Position numbers and translations under genes: made by a program
In this document: positions 28,413 to 36,100 of the stretch, in pieces
Position numbering within the stretch: position 1 is the stretch's first letter
Layout of the letters: every line of letters starts with the position of its first letter
Notes under the pieces: generated by a model
Seen by the model: only the letters and a program-made list of their open reading frames with translations
Databases searched by the model: none
What the model was told of the DNA's origin: nothing
Assembly: GCA_007692605.1 (NCBI GenBank)
Contig: REBS01000130.1
Location: 1-46,139, forward strand
Length of the DNA: 46,139 nt
Reading direction: 5' to 3'
Origin: Gemmatimonadales bacterium
GTDB lineage: Bacteria > Gemmatimonadota > Gemmatimonadetes > Longimicrobiales > Gaopeijiaceae

Positions 28413-29324
28413 ATGGACCGTCGCTACCACGCAGGACTCATCGCCCTCACCGGCGCGCTTCTCCTGGCTCCGACCATCGCAACTGCGCAGGTCGCCGAGC
28501 CGACGGAGCGTCAGACCGATCGCCGAGCCGCCTTGATGATGATGCAGCGCTCGATGGGTATCGGTGCGCTCACCCTGGCGCTGGAGCATGCGGAGTACCT
28601 CTCCCTTTCGAGCGAGCAGCGGACCCGACTCGAAGAGCTCGAGCGTCATCGTGCCGAGGCCATCGAACCGGCCCGGGCCGTGATCGAGGCCCACCGAGAG
28701 GCACGACAGGCGGAAGCACGGGAACGTCGCGAGGTGATCCGGGAAGAGACGGAAGACGCACGCTCCAGCATCCGGGAGCGGATGCAGGAGATGGATCAGG
28801 ACCGGCTTCGCGAGGAACGCCTTCGTGAAGCACGCCCCTCCCCCCAGCTTCGCCGTGAGCTCCAGGCACCGGACGAGATCCAGTCCCCCGACGAACTGCG
28901 GGCCCCCCGAATGAGGGAGCGCGCGATGCGCCCTCGCCCCGGCCCCATGATGCGTCCGGGAATGCAGCGTGACGCCGCGCAGGGTATGCGGCTTCAGCGC
29001 TCCCGAGCCCAGGCGATGCCCATGCGGGCCGCCCTGATGCGCATGCCCATGCCTGCAGAGGTTCGGGAAGCCCATGCCACCCTCCTCGAGGTACAGCGCG
29101 AGGTCACCACCGAGTTGCGGGAGATCCTCTCGGACGATCAGCTCCGCCAGCTTCGCACCCTCGCCGCGGTCGACCGCGCGGGGCCCGTGATGCGTCAGCG
29201 CATTATGGGCCGTGAAACCTTCTCGATGCGCACCCCCATCGGTCCACGCATGGCTCCACGCATGTATTCGGGCATGGGTCCGCGCCCGCTGCAGAGTCGC
29301 GCTGCTCCCCGCCGTCCGCTCTGA
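28413..29324 (+). CDS. CpxP/Spy-like (LTXXQ-type) periplasmic Met-rich protein
   Basis: 303-residue exported protein. ATG 28413 is chosen because GGAGG lies 6 bp upstream and it begins a clean signal peptide (LIALTGALLLAPTIATAQ). The mature protein is almost entirely charged alpha-helix. LSLSSEQRTRLEEL (near residue 67) and LSDDQLRQLRTL (near 250) resemble the paired LTXXQ motifs of CpxP/Spy/ZraP, which are periplasmic chaperones or metal-stress sensors. Between them is a long Arg/Glu coiled coil and a Met/Arg/Pro-rich section with many single and paired Met residues (RPGPMMRPGM, LMRMPMP) that could bind Cu(I) or be an oxidant sink. At 303 residues it is about twice the usual CpxP length. Distant homology, moderate confidence. 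Confidence 0.65.
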   Translation: MDRRYHAGLIALTGALLLAPTIATAQVAEPTERQTDRRAALMMMQRSMGIGALTLALEHAEYLSLSSEQRTRLEELERHRAEAIEPARAVIEAHREARQAEARERREVIREETEDARSSIRERMQEMDQDRLREERLREARPSPQLRRELQAPDEIQSPDELRAPRMRERAMRPRPGPMMRPGMQRDAAQGMRLQRSRAQAMPMRAALMRMPMPAEVREAHATLLEVQREVTTELREILSDDQLRQLRTLAAVDRAGPVMRQRIMGRETFSMRTPIGPRMAPRMYSGMGPRPLQSRAAPRRPL

Positions 29325-29401
29325 CGGTTCAAACTTCGACGCGACCTGCCGAACTCAACTGCATCTCGCTTCATGGTGCGATCCGGCGCCTCCATCGGTG
29401 A

Positions 29402-29567
29402 CTCCGTCCGCGTTTCCGCGGAAACGCCTGCCTGGGACTGCACCCCGGCTTCCACCATCCGAGGAGCTCGCTCCGTCCGCGTTTCCGCGGAAACGTCTGC
29501 CCGGGACCGCACTCCGGCTTCCACCATTCGACGGGCTCGCTCCGTTCGCGTTTCCGCGGAAACGTCC
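29402..29567. repeat. 69-bp tandem repeat with 16-bp palindrome, about 2.4 copies
   Basis: Units start at 29402, 29471 and 29540 (last partial). Each carries the perfect palindrome CGTTTCCGCGGAAACG (29411, 29480, 29549). The period is exactly 23 codons and the block is open in most of the six frames, giving VSAET on both strands. A further copy of the palindrome lies inside the S9 peptidase gene (31950). It resembles REP-type dispersed palindromic elements; one frame gives FPRKR-like peptides familiar from translated REP sequences. The 341-bp gap 29325-29665 holds no convincing gene. Confidence 0.85.
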
Positions 29568-29665
29568 GGGCGGCCGGATCCGACCATCCTGGTGGACGGG
29601 TCTGGAGTGACGGGAAGCACGGGAAACGGAAGTCAGGCAACATGGATGCGAATGGGTTAAGGCTC

Positions 29666-30055
29666 TCAGCGAGGAACGGTATTCTCGCGGAGCCATGAGG
29701 TGAGTTGTGGCTCGTCGAGTTGCCCACCGGCAAGGGAAACGACGAGTCCGACCACTTCCTCCTCCGATGATTCGATCCGGAGACCGTTCAGCCCGAGGAA
29801 GACATACATGGCCTGGAATGCGACGCGCTTGTTCCCATCGACGAAGGGATGGTTCCTGGCGATCCCGAACCCGTACGAGGCCGCGAGTCCAGCGAGGTCC
29901 GAGTCTGGTTCGTAGTGAAAGCGATTTCGAGGTCGCTCCAAGGCGGATTCGAGGAGTCCCCGATCACGCAGGCCTGCGGATCCCCCGTGCTTCGAGATCT
30001 GATCCGCATGGATCGCGAGAACCACGCTGAAGGTGGGCCAGCGAGGCTCGGTCAC
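29666..30055 (-). CDS. doc: Doc (death-on-curing) family toxin, Fic fold
   Basis: 129-residue type II toxin. The Fic/Doc signature HPFVDGNKR (residues 69-77) is complete, preceded by ISKHGGSAGLRDRGLLESALERPRN, which is characteristic of the Doc branch. Doc of phage P1 phosphorylates EF-Tu and blocks translation. The start overlaps the antitoxin stop (ATGA, 30052-30055), and antitoxin-first order is the normal arrangement for such modules. No phage or plasmid genes flank it. All catalytic residues look intact, so the toxin is predicted to be active. Confidence 0.93.
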   Translation of the reverse strand: MTEPRWPTFSVVLAIHADQISKHGGSAGLRDRGLLESALERPRNRFHYEPDSDLAGLAASYGFGIARNHPFVDGNKRVAFQAMYVFLGLNGLRIESSEEEVVGLVVSLAGGQLDEPQLTSWLRENTVPR

Positions 30056-30279
30056 TTCGCGAGCTCACGCATGGCGTTTCGGTATTTCCTGGCTCCCTCC
30101 TCGTAGATCTCCATTGCCTCGGAGAACAGGGGGTCGTAGGGGGTAATCAGGATACCCTCATCGGTCTCGATGAGGTGGATCCGGTCTCCCGGGGCGAGAT
30201 GGAATCGCTCCAACATGTCCTTCGGGATGGTGGTGCCCGAGGAATTACCGATGGCGCGGATCGTGGTTTCTTTGGTCAT
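30052..30279 (-). CDS. AbrB/MazE/SpoVT-type antitoxin
   Basis: 75 residues. The N-terminal swapped-hairpin DNA-binding domain is clear (TTIRAIGNSSGTTIPKDMLERFHLAPGDRIHLIETDEGILITPYDP). It is followed by an acidic helical tail (LFSEAMEIYEEGARKYRNAMREL) expected to bind and neutralise Doc. ATG 30279 has GGGAG 9 bp upstream. This replaces the Phd antitoxin of the classical P1 pair. The DNA-binding domain should autoregulate the operon, probably at the dyad 30299-30320. Confidence 0.9.
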   Translation of the reverse strand: MTKETTIRAIGNSSGTTIPKDMLERFHLAPGDRIHLIETDEGILITPYDPLFSEAMEIYEEGARKYRNAMRELAK

Positions 30280-30298
30280 GATCGAAAGCTCCCGAGAA

Positions 30299-30320
30299 AG
30301 TTATCACAACGGTAATAACT
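30299..30320. promoter_or_regulatory. Probable operator of the doc module
   Basis: 22-bp dyad with outer arms AGTTAT and ATAACT and inner matches AC/GT, located 20 bp upstream of the antitoxin start in an otherwise GC-rich region. Position and symmetry fit an autoregulatory AbrB-type binding site overlapping the promoter. Confidence 0.6.
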
Positions 30321-31035
30321 ACCGTCGCGGGACGCAAGCAGCCGGTACGCTTCGCATCTGCCGGGGGCATACAGGTCGCCTGACCAACGCCTTTCCGGCT
30401 CCGGGCCCTGACCGCTTGTCGGTGGCACTTGCTCCCGACTGTCCCACAGCGACTCACTCCCCGACCGCCCCCATCCGTACGTCATCGTCCCCTCCCCCTT
30501 CAGTCGTGCTTCAGTGAATGCGGAAGTTACCGCTCACACCGTAAATATAACATGGGAATTCGGGACCTGTTCGGTTGTGTTCTGACGCACTTCGGTGGCC
30601 TCCACGGTCATGGGAAGTGCCCGGAAGCGAGATCGGGCCCGGTATCGGCCTCCAGGGGTCACCAGGAACGCGTCTGCAGCAGATCCGGGATTGGCACCAC
30701 TACCCAACCCAAGATCCTGTCAAGGGGGTTCTCGGGCGATTGCATGCGAATTTGGGACCCGAGGGCGAGGGAGCGCTCGAGAGTCGGGGTCGTACGCAAG
30801 GGGCGGTAGCGGCCCCGAGAGATGAGAGAGGCACACCTGTGGTGGCTCAACCCCCCAAGCGGGCCTATCTTGGACCCGACCGTCTGGACGCGATCGTCTG
30901 GACGCGATCGTCTGTACGCGATCGTCTGGACGTGATCACCTGGACGCGATCACCGGCACCCCGATCGGCCGCGGACGGAAGCCGCCGATCAGAGCCTCGT
31001 CTACCACTCCCCACCCCGCAAGGACATCGTCAGAG
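30321..31035. other. 715-bp gap without a supported gene
   Basis: Between the antitoxin promoter and the S9 peptidase. It contains an AT-richer patch near 30530-30555 and the 14-bp repeats at 30882-30951. Short open frames (for example from 30552) lack ribosome binding sites and family resemblance. I see no tRNA or riboswitch shape. Confidence 0.6.
30882..30951. repeat. Five tandem 14-bp repeats upstream of the S9 peptidase
   Basis: Consensus GTCTGGACGCGATC at 30882, 30896, 30910, 30924 and 30938 with one or two changes each. The repeats end 84 bp before the S9 start, where iteron-like regulator binding sites or simple slippage repeats are both possible. Confidence 0.8.
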
Positions 31036-34000
31036 ATGCGCACTCCGATACTTCCGAAGAGACCAACCCACAACATGTTCCCCGCTGGGGTGACCGCGGT
31101 CACAGTACTCGTGCTCTCCCTGCTCGTCGGCCCCGCGCCCACCTGGGCTCAGTCCTCGAGTAGCGAGCAGCTGCGGCCGATCGGGCACGAGGCCTACGAG
31201 ATCTGGAATACGATCGGAACGCGCTCGATCTCGGATGATGGGCGCTGGGTGCTCTTCACCCTCACCAAGGAGGATGGAGACGACGAGCTCGTGGTGCGGG
31301 CGACCGAAGACGAGACCGAGTACCGGCTCGAGCGGGGCGCCTCCCCCACCTTCGCCCTCGGCGACCAGCGGGTCGTCTATCGGATTCGGCCGTACGTCGA
31401 GGCCACGCGCGAGGCGCAGTCCAACCGCAACTCGGAGACCCCCCGCGACAGCCTGGGGGTTCTCGACCTTTCGACCGGAGAGCGCACCACGCAGCCGATG
31501 ATCCAGGGGTTCCAGATCGCCGTGGGCGATGATCGCTACATGGCGGTGCACCTTCGCCCCGAAGCCGACGAGGCCCCCGGCGAGGGCGACGACACCAAGG
31601 AGCACGGGACCCTGCTGCTCTGGGACCTGCAGACGGACGAGCGAACCGCGCACTACTACGCCCGCTCGTACCAGTGGGCGCCCGAGGGCACTGCGCTCCT
31701 GGCGTCGCTCGCGCCCCCCGAGACCGAGGGCGCCCCCGCGATCGCCGGACTCCACTGGATCGATGCCGCCTCGCAGGAGGTGACCGTGGTCATCGAGACG
31801 CGTGGCGAGCTCAGCCAGCTCACCTTCAATTCGGACGCGACCCGCGCCGCCTTCCTCCACTCCTCGGAGGCCCCCGAGCCCGAAGAGGAGTCGGGGGATC
31901 CGGAGCCCGGAGCCGATTCAGAGTCTGGGGCCGGTTTGGAGTCCGAAAACGTTTCCGCGGAAACGTCGGCCGCTTCCCGACCGGCGTCCGACACCGCCCG
32001 CTGGGCCCTTCACCACTGGGCCCCCGAAATGACCGAGCCCGCCACCGTCACGACCTCGGCCGGCGAGGGCCTCCGCGACGGGTGGGAGCTGTCCCAGTAC
32101 GGATCGGTCAATTTCTCGGACGATGGCACCCGGCTCTTCTTCGGCACCGCCCCGCGCCCCGAGCCCGTGCCCGACGACCGCCCCCGACTCGAAACCGAGG
32201 TCGACGTCGAGGTCTGGCACTACCTGGACGAGGAGCTGATGACCGTCCAGAACGTCCGCGCGAACCAGGAGCGGCGGCGCAACTACACGGCGGTCCACCT
32301 GCTCGGCGAGGCATCGGGCGCCTCGGGGTTCCCCGCGACCGGGGAGCGCATCGTCCAGCTCGCCGACCCGGATCTTCCCTCGGTGAGCGTCTCGTCGAAC
32401 GGGGACGGGCGCTGGGCGACGGGCACCGCCACCGGCCCCTACGGGATCATGTCCTCGTGGGAATCCCCGAATTTCCGCGACAGCTATCTCGTCGAGGTCG
32501 AAACGGGCGAGCGCACCCTGATCGCCGAGGCGACCCAGGCGAACCCCTCCCTTTCGCCCGAGGAATCCTTTCTGACCTGGTATGAGCCCGGCGACTCGAT
32601 CTGGTACGTCCAGGAGGTCGGAAGCGACACCCGGCGGGAACTCTCGGTCGGCATCCCCCATCCGGTCTGGAACGAGATCCACGACAGCCCGTCGGCCGCC
32701 GGGTCGTACGGGAGCCCCGGCTGGCTCGATGGCGAATCGGCGATCCTCCTGTACGACCGGCACGATGTCTGGGCCGTCGACCCTCGCGACCCCGCCGCGG
32801 CCCGCTCGCTGACCGGGGAGGCCGGCCGCGCGAACGACCTGCGGTACCGGCTCATCCAGCTCGACTCCGACGCCGACGGCTGGGATTCGGGCGAGCCCGC
32901 CCTGGCCAGCGCCTTCCACATGGGCACCAAGGACGCCGGCTTCGCCCGGGTGTCGCTCGGCAACACCAATGCCCCGCAGGCCCTCCTCATGGAGCCCCGC
33001 AACTTCTCGAACCCCACAAAGGCCTCCAACGCCGAACGCCTCCTGTTCACGCAGGAGACCTTCCGGGAGTTCCCCGACCTGTGGGTCTCGGACCTGGACT
33101 TCGATGGCCGGAGCCGGATGAGCGAGGCCAACCCCCAGCAGGCCGAGTACCGCTGGGGCGACGCGGCGCTCATGAGCTGGATCAGCCTGGACGGAATCGA
33201 GCTCGACGGGATCCTCATCACCCCCGATGACTTCGATCCCACCCGCCAGTACCCGATGATGGTGTACTTCTACGACCGGAGCTCCGACGGCCTCCACAGC
33301 CATCAGGCCCCGATCCCCCACCGCTCGGTGATCAACCGCCCCATGTACGCCAGCCACGACTACGTGGTCTTCGTGCCCGACATCGTCTACCGGATCGGGT
33401 ACCCGGGCGAGAGCGCCTACAACGCGATCATGCCGGGGGTGACCAAGCTGATCGAAGCCGGCTTCGTCGACCCCGAGAGGATCGCCCTGCAGGGACACTC
33501 CTGGGGCGGATACCAGATCGCCTTCATGGTCACCCGCACCCGCGACCTCTTCCGGGCCGCGGCGGCCGGCGCCCCCGTCTCGAACATGACGAGCGCCTAC
33601 GGAGGCATCCGCTGGGATTCCGGCCTGGTGCGGCAGTTCCAGTACGAGCGCACCCAGAGCCGCCTGGGCCAGAACCTGTGGGATGCGCCCATGCGCTATA
33701 TCGAGAACTCGCCGCTGTTCTGGGTCGACAAGATCGAGACCCCCCTGCTGATCATGCATAACGATCGGGACGGGGCGGTCCCATGGGAGCAGGGGATCGA
33801 ACTGTTCACCGCCATGCGCCGGCTGAGCAAGCCCGCCTGGATGATCAACTACCCCGGCGAGCCCCACTGGCCCACCACCTTCGCCAACAAGCGCGACTGG
33901 AACATCCGCATGAAGCAGTTCTTCGACCACTTCCTCAAGGATGATCCGCCCCCGGCCTGGATGGTCGAGGGAATCCCCGCGATCCGGAAGGGCGAGACGC

Positions 34001-34056
34001 TGGGCTACGAGCCCGTCGAGGGCGCGACGGTCACCGATCCGGACGGGAGGCGGTAG
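31036..34056 (+). CDS. Secreted S9 family (prolyl oligopeptidase-like) serine peptidase
   Basis: 1006 residues. ATG 31036 has AAGGA about 10 bp upstream and opens a signal peptide (GVTAVTVLVLSLLVGPAPTWAQ); ATG 31075 is an alternative. Residues ~40-680 are the beta-propeller-like region of S9 enzymes. The C-terminal alpha/beta hydrolase domain has the nucleophile in GHSWGGYQIAFM, the Asp in MHNDRDGAVPWEQG and the His in PGEPHWPT, so the triad is complete. Expected to cleave short peptides outside the cytoplasm. A long acidic/Ser insert around residues 280-320 (EPEEESGDPEPGADSESG) contains the translated palindromic repeat NVSAETSA. Length is above the usual 650-750 for S9 and closer to the large envelope S9 group. 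Confidence 0.93.
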   Translation: MRTPILPKRPTHNMFPAGVTAVTVLVLSLLVGPAPTWAQSSSSEQLRPIGHEAYEIWNTIGTRSISDDGRWVLFTLTKEDGDDELVVRATEDETEYRLERGASPTFALGDQRVVYRIRPYVEATREAQSNRNSETPRDSLGVLDLSTGERTTQPMIQGFQIAVGDDRYMAVHLRPEADEAPGEGDDTKEHGTLLLWDLQTDERTAHYYARSYQWAPEGTALLASLAPPETEGAPAIAGLHWIDAASQEVTVVIETRGELSQLTFNSDATRAAFLHSSEAPEPEEESGDPEPGADSESGAGLESENVSAETSAASRPASDTARWALHHWAPEMTEPATVTTSAGEGLRDGWELSQYGSVNFSDDGTRLFFGTAPRPEPVPDDRPRLETEVDVEVWHYLDEELMTVQNVRANQERRRNYTAVHLLGEASGASGFPATGERIVQLADPDLPSVSVSSNGDGRWATGTATGPYGIMSSWESPNFRDSYLVEVETGERTLIAEATQANPSLSPEESFLTWYEPGDSIWYVQEVGSDTRRELSVGIPHPVWNEIHDSPSAAGSYGSPGWLDGESAILLYDRHDVWAVDPRDPAAARSLTGEAGRANDLRYRLIQLDSDADGWDSGEPALASAFHMGTKDAGFARVSLGNTNAPQALLMEPRNFSNPTKASNAERLLFTQETFREFPDLWVSDLDFDGRSRMSEANPQQAEYRWGDAALMSWISLDGIELDGILITPDDFDPTRQYPMMVYFYDRSSDGLHSHQAPIPHRSVINRPMYASHDYVVFVPDIVYRIGYPGESAYNAIMPGVTKLIEAGFVDPERIALQGHSWGGYQIAFMVTRTRDLFRAAAAGAPVSNMTSAYGGIRWDSGLVRQFQYERTQSRLGQNLWDAPMRYIENSPLFWVDKIETPLLIMHNDRDGAVPWEQGIELFTAMRRLSKPAWMINYPGEPHWPTTFANKRDWNIRMKQFFDHFLKDDPPPAWMVEGIPAIRKGETLGYEPVEGATVTDPDGRR
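31949..31966. repeat. Palindromic repeat copy inside the S9 peptidase gene
   Basis: ACGTTTCCGCGGAAACGT, an 18-bp perfect palindrome sharing its central 16 bp with the three copies at 29411-29564. It is read in frame as VSAET within a low-complexity insert. Confidence 0.85.
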
Positions 34057-34085
34057 CCCGGCAAGAAGACCCGCGGGCAGTCGGG

Positions 34086-34146
34086 CGGAGGGCCACGATT
34101 CGAGGTCGAAGCGCGTGGCGCGCGGACGCCCCGGTCGGGCCCTCCG
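34086..34146. terminator. Possible long-loop hairpin between S9 peptidase and SDR
   Basis: CGGAGGGCC (34086-34094) pairs with GGCCCTCCG (34138-34146) across a 43-nt loop between convergent stops. The loop is long and there is no T-tract. Confidence 0.25.
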
Positions 34147-34941
34147 TCAGCCCCTCTTCTCCTGGATCCGCCGGACGATCCCGGGCAGGATGCTGCGCGG
34201 CGCGAATCGGCTCAGGGTGGCGAGGATCCGGTTCATGAGCCCCTGCACCGCGATCCCCCTGCCGGCGAGCGTCGCGTCGACCCCGTAGCGGGCCACGGTC
34301 GCCGAGCTGGGCACCGACATCCGGTTGAAGAGCGGGGATTGCTCCATCCGGGCGCGCGACTGGAATTCCGACGAGGTCGGCCCCGGGCAGAGCGTCGTGA
34401 CGGTCACCCCGTGCGCGCGAAACTCCTGGCGCAGCGCCTCGGAGAAGGAGAGCACGTAGGCCTTCGTGGCGTAGTAGACCGACATGAGGGGGCCCGGCTG
34501 GAACGCCGCGGTCGACGCCACATTCAGGATCCGTCCCCTGCCCCGCTCCGCCATCGGTCGCGCGAAGCGCTTGGTGAGCTCGGTGACCGCGGTCACATTG
34601 AGCTGGATCATGGCCAGCTCCCGGTCGAGATCCGACTCCAGAAACTCACCGTAGTGGCCGAAGCCCGCGTTGTTCACGAGGAGGTCGATGGGGACCCCGG
34701 ACCCTTCCGTGGCCTCTTCGAGCCTCGCGGGCATCCCGGCCTGCGTGAGATCGCCCGCGATCACGCCCACCTGCACCCCGTGCTCGCTGCGCAGCTCCGC
34801 GGCCAGCGAGGCGAGCCGCTCCTCGGAGCGGGCCGTGATCACCAGCGACCAGCCCCGACGGGCCAGCTCCCGGGCGATCTCTTCGCCGATCCCCGTCGAG
34901 GCGCCCGTGATCAGCGCCCGGCCCCGGGGGGGCGTCCCCAT
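34147..34941 (-). CDS. Short-chain dehydrogenase (DltE/YqjQ-like SDR)
   Basis: 264-residue classical SDR from ATG 34941: RALITGASTGIGEEIARELARRGW cofactor motif, DLLVNNAGFGHYGEF, catalytic Ser in ILNVASTAAFQPGP, YYATKAYVLSFSEALRQE (Tyr and Lys) and CPGPTSSEF. The FGxYGEF and YxATKAYVLSFSEAL blocks are typical of the subgroup that reduces ketones or acyl derivatives at the membrane. The C-terminal basic helix (RILATLSRFAPRSILPGIVRRIQEKR) may associate with the membrane. The frame extends upstream to 35148 with a Gly/Pro/Arg-rich leader that is not SDR-like, so the domain start was used. Substrate unknown. Confidence 0.88.
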   Translation of the reverse strand: MGTPPRGRALITGASTGIGEEIARELARRGWSLVITARSEERLASLAAELRSEHGVQVGVIAGDLTQAGMPARLEEATEGSGVPIDLLVNNAGFGHYGEFLESDLDRELAMIQLNVTAVTELTKRFARPMAERGRGRILNVASTAAFQPGPLMSVYYATKAYVLSFSEALRQEFRAHGVTVTTLCPGPTSSEFQSRARMEQSPLFNRMSVPSSATVARYGVDATLAGRGIAVQGLMNRILATLSRFAPRSILPGIVRRIQEKRG

Positions 34942-35072
34942 GGCACCCGTCCGGCCCGACTTCGGACGATCGGCGCCGGTGCGAGGGGCCTCCGTTTCGC
35001 GGGCGCTCCCGGGGCCGTCACCCGTCTGACCTGCGTTCGAACCGGGACCGGCACTCGAGCCGCGACCGCCGC

Positions 35073-35759
35073 TCACGACCCCTCCCGGCGCGGGAAGAGA
35101 TGCAGGTGCCCGCCCAGCTGGAATTCGCGATGGTTCAGCTGGCCGCACAGCGGGGTGAAGCCTTCGCCACAGCCCCTCATGGTCGCGTCGTGGCGCCGGA
35201 AGGAGCCGTAGACCGAAAGGGGAAAGGGCCCCGGGAGGGGCAGCTCGTAGATCACCTCGAAGATCACGAGGTTCCCGTCTGCCCCGCGACTCCAGGCGAC
35301 CGGACCATTGCCCCGGTCCGCCGGAGGGATGTCGGGCACGAACCCGGTCTCCCGGCCGAGTCCCTCGGTCGCCACCGTGCTGGCCGATCGTCCCCCTCCG
35401 AAGCGAAGGTACAGTCCGGGCCGCGCCCGCAGCGCGACCAGGACGATCAGGGCGGTGGTGTTCGTCTCGGTCTCGAAGTCGAAGGTGTCGACCACGCAGG
35501 GCTCACTACCCCCCGGGCAGTTCTCCAGAACGATTGCCGACTGGTTCACGAAGAAGTCCCGCTCGATCCCGAAGCCCAGCCCCTCCCAGTGGAAGTAGCG
35601 GGCCCCGAAGCCCCACCCGGTGCCGCCTACGAACTCCGACATCGGAGCCGACGCATGTCCCCCCGTAACCCGAAACTCCTGGGCCTCGAGCGCAGAAGCC
35701 GGAGTGAGGGCGAGCAGACCCACGCAGAATGCGGCGACGACAAGGATGGCCCGGATCAT
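35073..35759 (-). CDS. Predicted outer-membrane beta-barrel-like protein
   Basis: 228 residues from ATG 35759, which opens a signal peptide (MIRAILVVAAFCVGLLALTPASALEAQ). The mature part alternates Gly/aromatic strands (GGTGWGFGARYFHWEGLGFGIERDFF, LYLRFGGG, LPLSVYGSFRR, FQLGGHLHLFPRR), consistent with a small beta-barrel. Two Cys pairs (ENCPGGSEPC, RGCGEGFTPLC) could form disulfides. No specific family is recognised. The frame is open further upstream through the 24-bp repeats (35856-35922), but that leader is Arg-rich repeat and the signal peptide decides the start. It lies 131 bp upstream of the SDR on the same strand. Confidence 0.7.
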   Translation of the reverse strand: MIRAILVVAAFCVGLLALTPASALEAQEFRVTGGHASAPMSEFVGGTGWGFGARYFHWEGLGFGIERDFFVNQSAIVLENCPGGSEPCVVDTFDFETETNTTALIVLVALRARPGLYLRFGGGRSASTVATEGLGRETGFVPDIPPADRGNGPVAWSRGADGNLVIFEVIYELPLPGPFPLSVYGSFRRHDATMRGCGEGFTPLCGQLNHREFQLGGHLHLFPRREGS

Positions 35760-35855
35760 GGATGGGCGCAGACCGGCGATCTCCCCGCACTTCTCGGCCG
35801 GTGCGGTCACGAGAGCGGCCGGCGAAACCGTGCCGGAGGCGCGTCGGGCAACGCT

Positions 35856-35922
35856 GCGGGAGGGTCGTCGGGCAGCCCCGCGGGAGGGTCGTCGGGCAGC
35901 CCCGCGGGAGGGTCGTCGGGCA
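35856..35922. repeat. 24-bp tandem repeat, about 2.8 copies
   Basis: Unit GCGGGAGGGTCGTCGGGCAG plus CCCC at 35856, 35880 and 35904 (partial), with a decayed copy just upstream near 35841. It is in the 341-bp gap 35760-36100 between the beta-barrel gene and the ATPase gene; nothing else is recognised there. Confidence 0.85.
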
Positions 35923-36100
35923 TCAGTGCCGGGCAGGATCATGAGCGTCGGGGTCCGGATGGAAAGGTGGGCATGCATTCGGCCCCTCTACCCGACCGGA
36001 TGGACGCGGGTCCCGGACGGTCGCCCCCTCGAAGGCAGCCGAACTCGCGTCCTGGCCCCGGGCCCCGCCGTCGCGGTCACCCCCGCCGTCATCCGCGCCG

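Noticed and set aside
29195..29733. Open frames through the 69-bp repeats on both strands as a repeat protein gene
   Set aside because: Openness follows from a stop-free 69-bp period; no ribosome binding site, and one frame antisense to the CpxP-like gene. Treated as a repeat element.
30552..30809. Small ORF in the gap before the S9 peptidase
   Set aside because: No ribosome binding site, biased composition unlike neighbours and no recognisable motif.
30882..30951. CRISPR array
   Set aside because: Units are contiguous without spacers and no cas genes are present; the same applies to the other tandem repeats.
35760..35978. N-terminal extension of the beta-barrel-like protein through the 24-bp repeats
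   Set aside because: It would place an Arg-rich repeat before a clear signal peptide at 35759.
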